Source: Allacma fusca (taxonomy: Eukaryota; Arthropoda; Collembola; Symphypleona; Sminthuridae). Taken from it: 64,000 bases of DNA. The stretch's first letter is position 1. Each line of letters begins with the position of its first letter. Under the pieces are notes generated by a model. That model ran no database searches. It was not told the DNA's origin and saw nothing but the letters and a program-made list of their open reading frames with translations. This document shows, piece after piece, positions 1 through 12,070 of the stretch. The DNA is taken from the NCBI GenBank assembly GCA_947179485.1, contig OX359246.1, forward strand, positions 32,922,001-32,986,000. The letters are read 5' to 3'. A program made the translations under genes and the position numbers.

Positions 1-1057
1 AATCATGCCAGCAACTACCCCTACGTTTTGCCACTTGGCTTTTTGTAGTGGGTGGAATTAAACTTCAAAGGTTATACGGGCAGTTTGGCAATTTACTGGA
101 ACAGTACTGGAAATCACCGAGGCAGAATTTATTGCTTTCTGGAAACGACCAGCTACAACTCGCAGGTGCCAATTTTTATTAATTGTAATAATTTGTCTTT
201 AAAAAACTATTGGGTTATAAGAAATACAATTTCGAATTCAAGTTCGATTTTTCTAAAATGGGTTAGATGTAAGGAAAAATATAGTACATAATTGATAATG
301 ACTGAATAAACTAATGACCCCTGAAAATTTCTTAGAAATGTTCGGCCACATCCAAGATTTATTGAATTCCTTCAATTCAATATGCGGGTTTAATTTTCTC
401 GCTATTGTCGTAGTCAATACCATGTTACTTGTGAGTACATTGTATGGGGTGCAGGTTGAAGGGCAGGCGTTCGAACTAACTGGTTTTGTTGGACACTGCC
501 TCGTCCTACTGTTCATCTGTGGATTTGGTTATACTTGGGAGACACACGTAAGCAAGTTCAGTAATTAAGTGTAATAATTGCACCATCAACAATTTAATAC
601 CCATAATATTTTTATCTCCTTGACTTCAATATAGTAAAAGTAATTCCGTGGTCATTAGAGCTTACAATAATTATCTGAATGATTTTCCCTTATTTCCAGA
701 TTCAAAATACAAAAGACAGGGTTGAGCGGTGTAAAATTTTCAGGAATGCCTCTTACAACGATAAACCATTCTCCTACGACGAGGTTCCTCCGCAGCTAAC
801 GGAAGTAACCCAATGGTTCCTGAATTGGCAGTGGTCATTTTGTCCCAAAGGGGTTTTTCCCTTGAATAACACCTTGATGCCGATGGTATATACTATGTAA
901 CTTTTTTCAAAAAATCCTAGGAACATATCTTTCAAATGTATCGTCTGTATTTTATTAATTCCTATCATTATTGTTCTTACATCTGCAGATTGTCAGTTCC
1001 GTCATGACCTACATCATTGTCATATTTCAGCTTAAAGCTACTGAAGGGTCAGCCTAG
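1..1057 (+). CDS. Gustatory receptor family protein, copy 1 (partial, 5' end outside window)
   Basis: Exons read at 1-165, 336-547, 700-885 and 989-1057 (stop TAG), joined in phases 1, 0 and 0. The product is the C-terminal part of a seven-transmembrane gustatory receptor (7tm_7 family), a ligand-gated chemoreceptor channel of the plasma membrane. The last exon encodes MTYIIVIFQ, which fits the TYhhhhhQF signature of the last helix of this family, and the phase-0 introns just before it are typical. It is nearly the same as the complete gene at 3219-4867: the second exon differs at about 4 of 71 residues, the third at 2 of 62, and the last not at all. Splice sites are the same in both copies and no frame break is visible, so it looks functional. 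The ligand cannot be told. Confidence 0.82.
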
Positions 1058-3218
1058 TGGTCCATTGTCATTGAATTGTGGGAGACAGCAATGTTGGATT
1101 TTTTTCTTGTGAGGGGACGATTGAATCTCTCAGTAAATGTACCCAATCACTGGCTGTACTGTACTGACATTATTTGCATACGAGATAATAATAATTAGAG
1201 TAATGTCAAATTTTGTAAATAGTACTAAAGTGAGTGTTTCATTTTTCAAGTTCTTGTCATGAATTGAAAATTAGTACACAACATTTTGTGCAGTTTTCTC
1301 ACCAGCATTAGCCCTTGCACAGACGTATGCATATGCTACATACATTTATGTATGACTTTAAGCCCATAATGGTTTAACCAGCAAATGGACGGGATATACA
1401 TACATGTATCTATGCCTTCGTATGTATGTACAAAATATTGTCGCTCATGGGGTAAAATTGCTTAAGTACTCTACAAAAGCTATCGTACGCGGACGACTTT
1501 GCCTCTTCAACGACGATATGTTTACATGTGGTTCATGCGAGGTATCGTATTATCTAGAAATTGTTATTTAGTATAATATGACTGATACTAGGTTGCCAGT
1601 TGCTACCGTTAGAATACGTAATTTCTACAAGTGATATATTTTGTCTACTCGTATTTACTAACTCTCCCCGCACTATTTTCAGAAAGAGCCTATATATACG
1701 CAGTTCAGCTGTATTAATTTTATACGCTTGATTTGCATACGTGCGGAACGTGTTTTTTTTGCAAGGAATTAGGAGGGGTTTGTAAATAGAACATGGAACA
1801 GCATTAGTTGAGGCTTGAGGTACAAGATATGATGAGCAAATCGAATTTTAACCAACGCTCCAGTTCACAAAAGCATCTACATTTTTATGAGCGAAGCAAT
1901 ATAATGTAATGATCTCGGTTCTGACCTAGTGGACACAGAGGTTTACATGCTATTCAGCTTAACTGGAAATCAATTTCAGTAGCACAACGTCCTGACCACA
2001 TAGATGTACAAACCACTTCAAATTTTTCGAAATTTAGAAAAAATTCGAAAAATTACAAAAGCGCTATTTACGTTTCAAATTTGGCTAGCACGTTTCCCTG
2101 AACTCGTGATTGATCAAACCACCACTTCGAATTTCCAAAGATTATGGGAAACTTCTCAACAAATAGAATCCTGGAGCGATCTCTGCTTTGACCTCGTGGA
2201 CACAAAGACTTCTAAACGATTATGTATGCTTAGATGAAAAACATTTTGCCCAACACAAACACTTGACAATGTAGATGTGCAAACTACTTCAAATTTTCAA
2301 CGTTTAGGTATTTCGAGAAATTTAAAAAAATTTCAAAAGCATAATTTACTGTTTAAATTTAACTTGTACATTTCCCCGAACATGGAGTTGTGCAAACCAC
2401 TTCGAATTTTCCAATTTTTGAAAAAAAAATAGAAATGTCATACAAACTTGGAATCCGTGTTAAACTTCACTTCAACATTTCAGTATGCATGTATAGAAAC
2501 TAGTTCAAATTTTTCAGTTTCTCAGAACTTCGGGATAATTTCAGAAACAAATTCGCTTATAAAAAACAAATTGCGCTACCACAACAAGCTGCGAAATTAA
2601 TTTACGTGTATGCTGACGAACTCATACGATGTCAATCGCTTCGCTCATTGAGCTCTCTGTTAACCGATTGCAATTTACGATTTCTTGTAATCGAAGGAAT
2701 AATATCTTCCTTCATAATGAAGGAGCTGAGCTGCACAGGAAGACGTCAGCCACTGCTCCACATCTAATCGGGGAATTTAACATCCGCTTTTAAAAACCAA
2801 AATCCACCAGAGTTTTGACAAATTTCATATCAATATTTCAATTGTTCTGCTAATACTACCTAATGGTAGCAGGAAAAATTGGACGATTGAATGGAGGCTC
2901 AATTATAGAAATAGTGTTGGCAAATATAATTTGTTAAGCTGTTTTTATCGACACACGCATATCCAATATCTGTAGCTGAATATTCTTGTTCGGGTGTTAC
3001 CTGACGAAACCAACAAAAGTTTCCTAATTCAGTTATCTCAAGCATTTTGTTGAAGAAGGTATACGCTGACAGTGGATGTGAGTTTTTTATCAAGAGGTTT
3101 GGGCATTGAAGAGAATTATTACAAATTTAAAAAAAATACAGGGGCTTAATTATATTTAAAATTAGTGTTGCTGCTTCCTATTAATTTCGGCAGAGGTATT
3201 TACAGATATTACAAAATA
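1058..3218. other. Intergenic region between the two receptor copies
   Basis: No gene seen. The first 200 bases match the 3' flank of the second receptor copy (4868-5090), so the duplication runs past the stop codon. The stretch at about 1921-2560 holds a degenerate repeat listed separately. Confidence 0.6.
1921..2560. repeat. Degenerate tandem repeat, period about 265 bp
   Basis: Two long units and a partial third share the blocks CTGACCTxGTGGACACA (about 1921 and 2189) and ATGTxCAAACxACTTC followed by AAATTTT (about 2003 and 2269; a third at about 2390). Units are diverged and AT-rich, without an open frame of note. Confidence 0.5.
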
Positions 3219-4867
3219 ATGGTCAGGGAATTTCAAGCTCTATCCATTCTTGGATGGTTATCTGGCTGCTTCCCCGTTTCCCGTCCTTTCACAAAAAACT
3301 TGTCTAGGTATAGATTCCGATGGATCAGCCTAAGCTTCTTATACTGGATCTGTTCCATCAGTTATATGGTGGCGGTGACCTCGGACTATATCTATCACAA
3401 CGGGGCTAATTATTTTGAAAACGTTGAAAACCTGTCAGGAAAAACGCGGCGGCGGCTCCTAACCGTGGAAATTATGAGCTGGGTAACTTGGATTGGCTAT
3501 TTAGGCTCGGCTCTGGTAATTCGATTGAATTCATTGATGTACATACGAGAAACGATCTCCATGCTACAAAATATTCATCGTATTCAGACATTGCAATCCG
3601 AAATGCTAGCAAAAGCAAAAAAAGTTTCTGGTGTCATTCCAATGATTGATTATGAGAAAAATTGGGGCAGAAGCTGGTACCTGGTTTGGTTCGGTTTAGA
3701 GATAATATTGGGTTATCATGTGACTCACTTAAATATAGAGTTCATCAAATTTGTAACCATCAAATCTTTTCGATCTACGTTATTTTCTCATGTGAACAGA
3801 CAAGTAGTCGTTGTACTTTACTTATTGAGCGAAACATGCCAGCAACTACCCCTACGTTATGCCACTTGGCTATTTGTCATTGGTGGGATTAAACTTCAAA
3901 GGTTATACGGCCAGTATGGTAATTTACTGGAACAGTACTGGAAATCACCGACGCAGAATTTAATGCTTTCTGGAAACGACCAGCTACAACTCGCAGGTAT
4001 CAATTTTTCCTAAATTGTAATAATTTGTCTTAGAAAAAGTGTTGGGTTTCAGGGAATACAAGTTCAAGTTTAAGTTTGGTTTTTCCGAAGTCAGTTATAA
4101 GGAAATTTGCATAAAAAAAGTAAATCATGATCCCTCAAAATTCCATAGAAATGTTCGGCCACATCCAGGATTTATTGAATTCCTTCAATTCAATATGCGG
4201 ATTTAATTTCCTCGCTATTGTCGTTATCAATACCATGTTACTTGTGAGCACATTGTACGGGCTGCAGATTGAAGGGCAGGAGTTCGAACTAACTGGTTTT
4301 GTTGGGCATTGCCTCGTCCTACTGTTCATCTGTGGATTTGGTTATACTTGGGAGACACACGTAAGCAAGTTCAGTAATTAAGTGTAATAATTGCACCATC
4401 AACAATTTAATACCCATAATATTTTTCGTTTCCCTCCTAGACGTCAATAGTAAGTAATTCCGTGGTCATTAGAGCTTACAATAATTATCTGAATGATTTT
4501 CCCTTATTTCCAGATTCAAAATACAAAGGACAGGGTTGAGCGGTGTAAAATTTTCAGGAATGCCTCTTACAACGAAAAACCATTCTCCTACGACGAGGCT
4601 CCTCCACAGCTAACGGAAGTAACCCAATGGTTCCTGAATTGGCAGTGGTCATTTTGTCCTAAAGGGGTTTTTCCTTTGAATAACACCTTGATGCCGATGG
4701 TATATAAATGTGTTCAAACAATCATAGTAACATATCTTTCAAATGTAAATATTGTCTGTCTTTTATTAATTCCTATTTTATTGTTCCAACATCTGCAGAT
4801 TGTCAGTTCCGTCATGACCTACATCATCGTCATATTTCAGCTTAAAGCTACTGAAGGGTCAGCCTAA
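3219..4867 (+). CDS. Gustatory receptor family protein, copy 2 (complete)
   Basis: Exons 3219-3996, 4149-4360, 4514-4699 and 4799-4867 give 1245 nt, 414 residues, the usual length for this family. Phases are 1, 0, 0 and every border is GT-AG. The start is the ATG at 3219 (MVREFQALSILGW); the frame stays open upstream to 3165 but without ATG. The protein has several hydrophobic segments and ends with MTYIIVIFQLKATEGSA, matching the TYhhhhhQF motif of the last helix. These receptors sit in the membrane of chemosensory neurons and act as ligand-gated channels. The family call is firm from gene structure and motif; ligand and subfamily are unknown. It lies about 3.8 kb from its tandem twin upstream. 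Confidence 0.85.
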
Positions 4868-5968
4868 TAATGGCATTCATTTGTGGGAGACAGTAATATT
4901 GGATTTTGAACTTGTGAGGGGATGATTGAATCTCTCAGTAAATGTACCCAATCACTGACTGTACATTATTGACACTGTTTGGACATGATCTAACAAGTGT
5001 GAAGTTCATATTTTGTAAACAGTACTAAAAGTGAGTGTTTTATTTTTCAAGTTCGTGTCATGAATTGAAAATTAGTACAGAGACATTTTGTACATTTGTC
5101 TCACGAACAACGGCCCTTGCACAAACATCGGCATAAATGTGCAGGTCTATATATAAGTACTAGGATGATGTAATTTTTATGAAGAAAAGAACATCTTTCC
5201 GCAATGTTTTTATAACGTAGAGCTCATACGAGCTTGTAATACACATTCGAGTACGACCACCTCGAGGCGTTATTACCACACGCGTGTTTATCTATTGACG
5301 TGTTTGGCATTCATAAAATTATAAATGTGAGCATATATACAGACATACACAGTATTGATAAATTGCTACTCGGAATAAAATGCACTTGTATGATCTACTT
5401 TCCTATATTGCTTCAGACACTTTTAAATAATTACATAGATAACAAGATATGTGGGGCCATTACATATGTACATGTATCTAATTATGTATCGTACCACTCA
5501 CTTGTTATTACTTGACAGATTACGTTACAAATAATGCTGATGCGGCAACAGATGCTAGGTTTTCCACTATCTTATCTCCCTATTATTATACGAGTCTGCA
5601 AGAGTGAGCAGGCGGTTTCACATTTGTGCAGTACTTTCTATGGAAGCACTTTCGTTGGAAGTGACATAAAAATAAATGTGACATTCAGAACAAGTACGTA
5701 GCAACTAAAGGACAATTTCCCGATAGTTTTGATTCCCTGCTTTAACTACAGTTTTTTTTCTAGTGCTCGTGATATATTGAGAGTAGTGTTTAAAATTAAA
5801 GTGATTCATGATTACTCTCCATTGTGTCCCTCCCGAAATGACCCGATGGATATCAGCCTGTTTTCAATGAATAGGGTAATTACGGAACAATAATTTTTAA
5901 TATACGAATTTTTTTTTCTGAAGAATTATTTTAAATCATAAGTAACTCCAAATCTCAAAATTATAGCC
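4868..5968. other. Intergenic region
   Basis: Bases up to about 5090 are the duplicated 3' flank shared with 1058-1270. The rest is AT-rich and I see no gene, RNA or clear repeat in it. Confidence 0.5.
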
Positions 5969-6733
5969 ATGGAACATCCAATGAACCTTGTGGTGAAAGG
6001 CGTTGAGAAAGTGGACGTTTGGTACTCCGATTATAGGGAACGAGCAAAACAGGCCCAATTGGAAAAAATGGCCTCCCAGAAAAAAAGAGCCTATACATTA
6101 ATTGACCTGGGCCAGTACGACAAAGCCCTCACACTCCTCAATGAGGTGGTCAAAGAGGAGAAGACAATCCGAGGGGAGGATGATCCCCACACTTTAAAAA
6201 CCCAGCATAATTTAGCATACGTCCTGAAAAAAATGAAGAAGTACGACGATGCTTTCAGTCTCTACGTTCACGTATTCGAAAGGCGCGGCCAGGTATTGGG
6301 CAATGATCACCCGGACACCCTCTCCACACAACATAATTTAGCCTCGGTCCTCCATGACCAGAAAAAATACCGGGAGGCTTTGAAGATGTACTCGGACGTT
6401 TTGGAAGTTCGGACCGAGACCCTTGGATTTGATGATCCGGCGACGCTGAATACCCAGCATAACATTGCACTGGTGCTGAATGCCCAGGGGAATTATGAGG
6501 AAGCTTTCACCCTCTTTGCTAACATTTTAGATATCCAGAAGGATATTTTACATGATAATCATCCCAACATCCTGGCGACGCAGCATAACATGGCGGCAGT
6601 CCTGGAACATCAGAATAAAATCGAGGAGGCCTATGACCTCTACTCCCATGTCTTTCAAATGAGGTCCACCATTTTGGGAGAGAGGCATCCGGATACCTTG
6701 AATACAAAGGAATGCATGGATGCTCTTGGCTGA
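5969..6733 (+). CDS. Intronless TPR protein, kinesin-light-chain/nephrocystin-3-like repeats
   Basis: A single open frame of 254 residues with a good start context (GCCATGG). After about 40 residues with charged helices it consists of five repeats of about 42 residues. Each has a core like HPDTLSTQHNLASVL followed by a YDxAxxLY-type helix, the pattern of TPR_10/TPR_12 units in kinesin light chains and nephrocystin-3. Such arrays form a right-handed superhelix that binds partner proteins; there is no catalytic domain. The protein is much shorter than kinesin light chain and lacks its heptad stalk, so it is only repeat-related. No signal peptide or membrane segment. It has no intron, whereas most genes around it do, so a retrocopy is possible. 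An ATTAAA polyadenylation-type hexamer lies about 20 bases after the stop. Confidence 0.8.
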   Translation: MEHPMNLVVKGVEKVDVWYSDYRERAKQAQLEKMASQKKRAYTLIDLGQYDKALTLLNEVVKEEKTIRGEDDPHTLKTQHNLAYVLKKMKKYDDAFSLYVHVFERRGQVLGNDHPDTLSTQHNLASVLHDQKKYREALKMYSDVLEVRTETLGFDDPATLNTQHNIALVLNAQGNYEEAFTLFANILDIQKDILHDNHPNILATQHNMAAVLEHQNKIEEAYDLYSHVFQMRSTILGERHPDTLNTKECMDALG

Positions 6734-7185
6734 TTTTAATTTTTTTTGATTTATTAAAATACATAGATGTCATCGGAAGAAATATATAGATTTGTACAAA
6801 ATATAAATGTGTAGTTTGTAAATAATTATTTTTTTCAAGATATTTTCGTTGTTTCCTTCACTCTGTGCAGAATTTCAAGCCTGAAATATTTAAATGAATA
6901 ATATTAAGAACAGACCAAAAGTATAAAAATCGTCAGGACAATTTTTATATAAAATTTGCCTTTATAAGAGCAACTCTTATATAAAGTGCCAAAATTATTT
7001 GCCCCGATCATTCCTTCCACATTACCATTTTCCTTTTACTAAAAGTATATTCATATGCTTGTTATAATAAAATGTAAGCTAAAATAATATTATAGAATAA
7101 AAGATCAGCATTTTCTACAGTTAGGGGAGGCCCCAATATGCAGAAGCACACTAGGATTTAAAATCGGACCAAAATCCCAAGATTT
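6734..7185. other. Intergenic region between convergent genes
   Basis: AT-rich spacer where the TPR gene (+) and the protease gene (-) meet tail to tail. No coding signal is visible. Confidence 0.5.
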
Positions 7186-8572
7186 TCAAATTCTACCTGT
7201 CATTCGCTCAATCCATTCCAAGTACTTGTCAATTCTTGTCAAAATACTGATGTTATTCTTGTAATTGCATCTCCCAGTTCTTACACTTTGGATTCCAAGG
7301 GCATAAAATCTTCTTCTAGCGTCAGGAGTGTCGATGGAGCCCCCTGAGTCACCCTGAAATTGTTGTACATAGAGTAAGTTTAAGTGTCTATAGACATTAT
7401 TAATCCCGAAGACTAAATTATTGAAACATTTTAAAAATAGCATCTGGCTATAATTTACAGGTTGAGGTGTATTTTACGTCTGTGGTCACCTTGGGAATAG
7501 GGATTCGTATACATAATTACATATAACTAACCTCACAAACGTCAGAGTTATCAGACTTGATGCACATTTGTGTTTGATTGACATTGTAAGGCCAACCGAG
7601 GGATTTTGCCAGGACAGTGCAGTCATCAAAGTCAACTATGTAGAATTCGGACCACTGTAGCACATTCGGACTTTCAAAGCTTCCCTTCGCCCCCTTCCAT
7701 GCTCCCCAGCCTGAAGCATAAGTCACGTAACCAGTGTACTTGGCCTCCTTGGATTTGTAAGGAAGGCAAATTGGCCGTACCTGAAAAAACCCGTACCGCG
7801 AACATACTACCACATTACAGCTCATGATAATAATTTCTGTCAAGAATTTCTATTGAAAGTTTCTATGAATTTCTATAAATTGCAAGTGCAAATTTGCTGT
7901 AGTTAGTATTAAACTTTTCCAGTATTTGTAGACCAGATATTTCCTCACTCCATTTAAACTTACAGAGTCAGTAAATGTAAATCCACGTAATAGCCGGATA
8001 AGGGCAATGTCACTCATGAAGTTCAAATTTGGGGGTACATTGCCGTAATTGTTGTGGATGAGCACGTCCGTACCGAGAACATTCCAAAATAACGGAGTTT
8101 TGGAAGTCAAAGTTACATTCCCATATTCAATCTGAACAAAGTACTTGGATGGCGCCAGCCCTTTAACACCGTCAAAGCAATGTGCAGCAGTGAGGACCCA
8201 GTTTTTATCGATGATAGTTCCACTGCAACCCGAACCTTTCCTTTGCCCAATTTTTCCAACGAAAAGGGAAACTCTCCAAGGGAATTGTCCCTGCTTGGCA
8301 TCCCTCCCATTAAAAATCCTTGAATTGCCCTGCATTACAAATGCAATTTTTGTAAAGATGTGGACGCTGCACTTGCCAAAGCTATCTATGGTACTGAAAG
8401 CTTTTTTTAATTTAAAAAATATAATACCACTCACAGTCGTCATGGATGACACCCCACAATTTCTGCACAAATCCTCTATCCTCATTCGCTCCTGTAAAGA
8501 AGATCTCGGATTCTGACCTGATGCTCCTGTAAAGGTAGAACCCAGCTGAAGAAATAATATTAAAACCAACAT
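7186..8572 (-). CDS. Secreted trypsin-like serine protease (S1 family)
   Basis: Exons on the minus strand are 8572-8435, 8329-7964, 7780-7532 and 7353-7186, all phase 0, giving 306 residues. Residues 1-19 are a likely signal peptide (MLVLILFLQLGSTFTGASG). A short propeptide with cysteines is followed by an activation site after Arg50 (R-IFNG, a variant of R-IVGG). The catalytic triad is visible: His96 in TAAHC, Asp153 in SDIALI and Ser254 in GDSGG. The residue six before the Ser is Asp248, the S1-pocket Asp of trypsins, so cleavage after Lys/Arg is expected. The start is the least sure part: the ATG sits in front of a pyrimidine tract and CAG that could be an acceptor, so another first exon is possible. 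Probably a digestive or defence protease outside the cell. Confidence 0.85.
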
Positions 8573-9767
8573 TTTTGAGTAATAGGATTTTTGTAAATTT
8601 TAAGTCTCCTCTCAAGTCTGCCATGGAGATTACTGGAGGAGGTTTTAAAGCCTCATGAGAATTTAAGTAAAATAACCTGCTCTTGTCAGGAGCATCAACC
8701 CGGAACGGTGGTCACAAACCGTGGCAAAACACACAGTTTTCTTCCAGTGGCAGGTGAAACAGTGTGTTAAGAAGCAATAATTTTCTTCATGTCGGTGTGA
8801 ATTTGTTTTTAAAACCACGGTTACATTCCCATTACCCCAAAAAAATTAAATAACTAATTAACCTGATACCTTCCAAAGATACAAATTGCAAATATGCCTA
8901 TAAGTATTATGTACACATGCTCCTCATATTTTTTCTTCATATAAAGAATCAAGTTTTTTTTTCAAAATGTTGGACAGACGAGTTTTTGCCTCTTTTAGCT
9001 GAGGAAATGGAAAATGTAAATAGATAAGCACGTGGGAATTAGTACAAGTGCAAAGCGGACGGTGGATGAGATTTGACAGTGAATAATTACAGCAATTATA
9101 AGAAACTCCCTTGTAAGAGTAATTTTTTTTGGAAGAAATATTTGGGTGAGTATTGCCTTGTACAAATACACATGTAATTATGTTAAAATGAATTTTTATA
9201 ATCGTATTCCAAATTGTGCTTCTTTTATATAGGGATGCTCTTACAACGTGAGTGCACTGAGATGGGAAAACTAGTTCAGATAGGAGCTACCCAATGTTTA
9301 AAAAAAAAGACTAAAAAACTGTGGAGTTAAATGTGAACAGCTCGTACAATAATACTAAATTATTTAATTAATGATTTATTTATTGCGATCATCATTCCCT
9401 AATCATTATTAAAATTTCAGAGGTTATATGTATATATATTAATATTTAGGTACATATGAAATAAACGGTGATTTTAGTCATTACATTGCATAATACTAGT
9501 TCGGTTCTGAAACCTTGGTTGAAAAATGGATGCTTGTCTCCATATACATAGCCTTACTTCAAAGCTAAAATCAGATTTGACTGTTGGAATACCTACAGGT
9601 AATTACTAAAATGGTACTTGGTCCCTTCCAAGTTCCACAGAGCAGACAATGCGGGCTTCTTGAGATTTGGTTAATTATAAATATTACGATAGTTTCAATA
9701 CAATATCCACTTAATATGTAAGGAGCAATATTGTGAATGAATTAAAAATTATTTCGTACTGGAACAT
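8573..9767. other. Intergenic region
   Basis: Lies between the 5' end of the protease gene and the 3' end of MAT gene A. It is AT-rich, with short homopolymer and AT runs only. No gene found. Confidence 0.5.
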
Positions 9768-12070
9768 TTACATTTCTGGTTGTAAGAGGGTACTGGCCTC
9801 AGGGGATAAAAGGGGATTCAAGTCCCCTTTCCTGAGAATGGGTGTGAAATGAAGGCAGTCTTCCGGAACGGACTGTTTTAAAATCCCTTGGAAAATAGTT
9901 CTTGGGGATACTTCTACAACTAAAGCCCTATTTGGTATATGACGTACAGCCTCGTAGAACCAGACTTGATGGAGCATGTTCCTTACAAAATATTCCCCGG
10001 AGCAGTGGGTCACATCTTTCAAATCCCAGTCCCGGGAGGGGGCTGAAGTACAGATCCATTTACTACTTCGGGGTTTCTCAATTGAAACTACCCCTTGGAG
10101 ATTCTTACGGAAGAGCACGGCGGCATCGGAGGCTAGGGGACTATGAGGGGAGCAATCGCAGGAGTCCACTACTTTAGCATAGACTCCTTGGGCCTGAAGA
10201 TCATTCACAAAATTTAGTACGGAGTCAAGTGAGCCGGAGACGGTGACATTTTTGGAGGCATTATTGCAAGCGGGATAGACATCTGGAGGGCATATGTTTT
10301 GAATCTCTTGCCAGGATAACCCAACGGCGGCCATGGCCCCTAGCACTGGACGTGCCTCTTGCATAGCCCGCCCCCTCACGTCACTAATCACAAGTACTTG
10401 CTCGGCTGTGAGGCATCCATCCGCATAGCCACAGAGTAGCTCCCCGGCGGAGTGCCCGATAAAACCACTGGGTGTCGTATTGAAAACTGACTGGAGTGTG
10501 TCGTACAGCGCCACCTGTTGATATCAAATTTTTTCATTTAATTACAAACTAGAACATACAAGTGATTACTGTCTTTACAACACATTAAAACTAATACTAA
10601 CGAGACCTTAAACCTTTTTTATTTTTGTTTTCCCTAGTTATGAGTGATAAGAGTAGAATAAGAACTGAATATTCGGAAGCAAATGTAAAACGCAAATTTT
10701 AAAGATGTAGGACGAAATTGGCCATTGATTCCCTGGTAAGATTTATGTTCAGAGATCAAGGATGATAAGAGCTATGTATGTTCAGATCAAGCTGATAAGA
10801 GCTATGTTCAGAACAAGCTGATAAGAGCTATGTTCAGATCAAGCTGATAAGAGCTATGTTCAGATCAAGCTGATAAGAGCTATGTTCAGATCAAGCTGAT
10901 AAGAGCTATGCTCAGATCAAGCTGATAAGAGCTATGTTCAGATCAACGCTGATATGAAGGATGATAAGATCTATGTTCAAAGATCAAGGATGATAAGATC
11001 TGTGTTCAAAGATCAAGGATGATAAGATCTGTGTTCACAGATCATGGATGATAAGATCTATGTGTTCACAGATCAAGGATGATAAGATCTGTGTTCACAG
11101 ATCAACGCTGATAAGATCTATGTTCACAGATCAAGGATAATACAATCTCTCTTCAGATCAAAGTCCCTCAACCATTCCCACGTTATTTTAGGTCTAATAA
11201 CGTATAGTTGATGGAGTCCAATGGAATCATACAGAGGAGAATCCTTGATTGTTTTACAATCAACCCAAAAAATGAAACCTAATTTTTTTTAACCCGGTGA
11301 ATCATCCTATAGTTTTAAAAAACTCAAGGAACTTCCTCCCCACTATGTTTCTACCACTAACTGATTCCGTACATCACGTAAACAAAATGAGTGACTCTTG
11401 CAAAAAGATTTTGAGTACTCTTAAGGAAAGTAAGAACAATTATATGAAGTGCCTATGATATCAGTATATATGTATGTACAACAATCATTTAGTATGTTAG
11501 TCTGCCTCGAGACAAGAACTGAGCAGAAACTGCCTCGAATAATTGTTTTATAATATAAGCCAAATCCACCATGTACCTGGATGGCAGCAAGGGAGACAAA
11601 AGCCGCTTGAATATCCATAAAAATCCTATCATTATTGGGCTTGATGAGTTGATCCAGATCTAATCCCAAATTCCGCATCGTCAACCTGGACTCCCTCATG
11701 GATTCCGCAAAGGGCTCAAATGAGAAGAGTTCCTTCGGGAGTGTATTCACCTGTGAGCCCAGCCCCGAGAATACAAACCATAGAGGTCGTCTCGTCTCAC
11801 TCTGGAACTCCTTAACCTTGAGGTCCTCATTAAACCTATGACTCGTGACAGGTCTGACCGAGTTGGAATTCGTAAATATTTTCCTCTGTCAAGACAAAAC
11901 ACACGAAAGGAATCAAAACAAATATACAGGATCAGTTTTCTTACAAAAGCCTCATACACACAATTATTCCTCCCTTAAATTACTCCAATAGGCAGCAGGC
12001 TAGCCCTGTGAATGGAACTTACTTCAAAGGTCCGACGCAAATCCCCAAAACTTTTTCGAATGGACTGCAT
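9768..12070 (-). CDS. Stand-alone malonyl/acetyltransferase (FASN MAT-domain) protein A
   Basis: Exons 12070-12023, 11885-11577 and 10514-9768, all phase 0, give 367 residues. An in-frame TGA lies four codons before the ATG, which supports this start. The protein is essentially one MAT domain of animal fatty acid synthase, with a short N-terminus (MQSIRKSFGDLRRTFE) and no KS, DH, ER, KR, ACP or TE. Acyltransferase residues are kept: the FSGLGSQ oxyanion region, Ser141 in GHSAGE, Arg166 (25 residues on, like the Arg that binds the malonyl carboxylate) and His243 in SPHSP. It should be able to move acetyl or malonyl groups from CoA to an ACP, acting in trans if active. No targeting signal seen. 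It is divergent to the acetyl-CoA synthetase gene at 16711. The Trp after GSQ of the local FASN is missing. It could be a duplicated FASN fragment turned gene. Confidence 0.8.
10749..11150. repeat. Minisatellite with repeated TGATAAG sites, inside intron 2 of MAT gene A
   Basis: About fourteen units of 26-35 bp, of the form TGATAAGAGCTATGTTCAGA followed by TCAAGC in the first half and GATGATAAGATCTGTGTTCA with CAGATCAAG in the second half. I count 13 copies of TGATAAG on the plus strand, one per unit, plus one more just outside at about 10645. TGATAAG fits the WGATAR binding consensus of GATA transcription factors, so the array could act as an intronic enhancer; this is inference. Confidence 0.85.

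Noticed and set aside
3165-3218. In-frame extension of the second receptor gene upstream of the ATG at 3219
   Set aside because: It has no ATG, only GTG/TTG/CTG codons, and the protein from 3219 already has a typical family N-terminus and length.
8570-8660. TATA box for the protease gene
   Set aside because: Only a weak TTTAAAA on the minus strand near 8645, and the first exon itself is uncertain.
10749-11150. CRISPR-like array
   Set aside because: Units follow each other without unique spacers, and the host is a eukaryote. It is a minisatellite.
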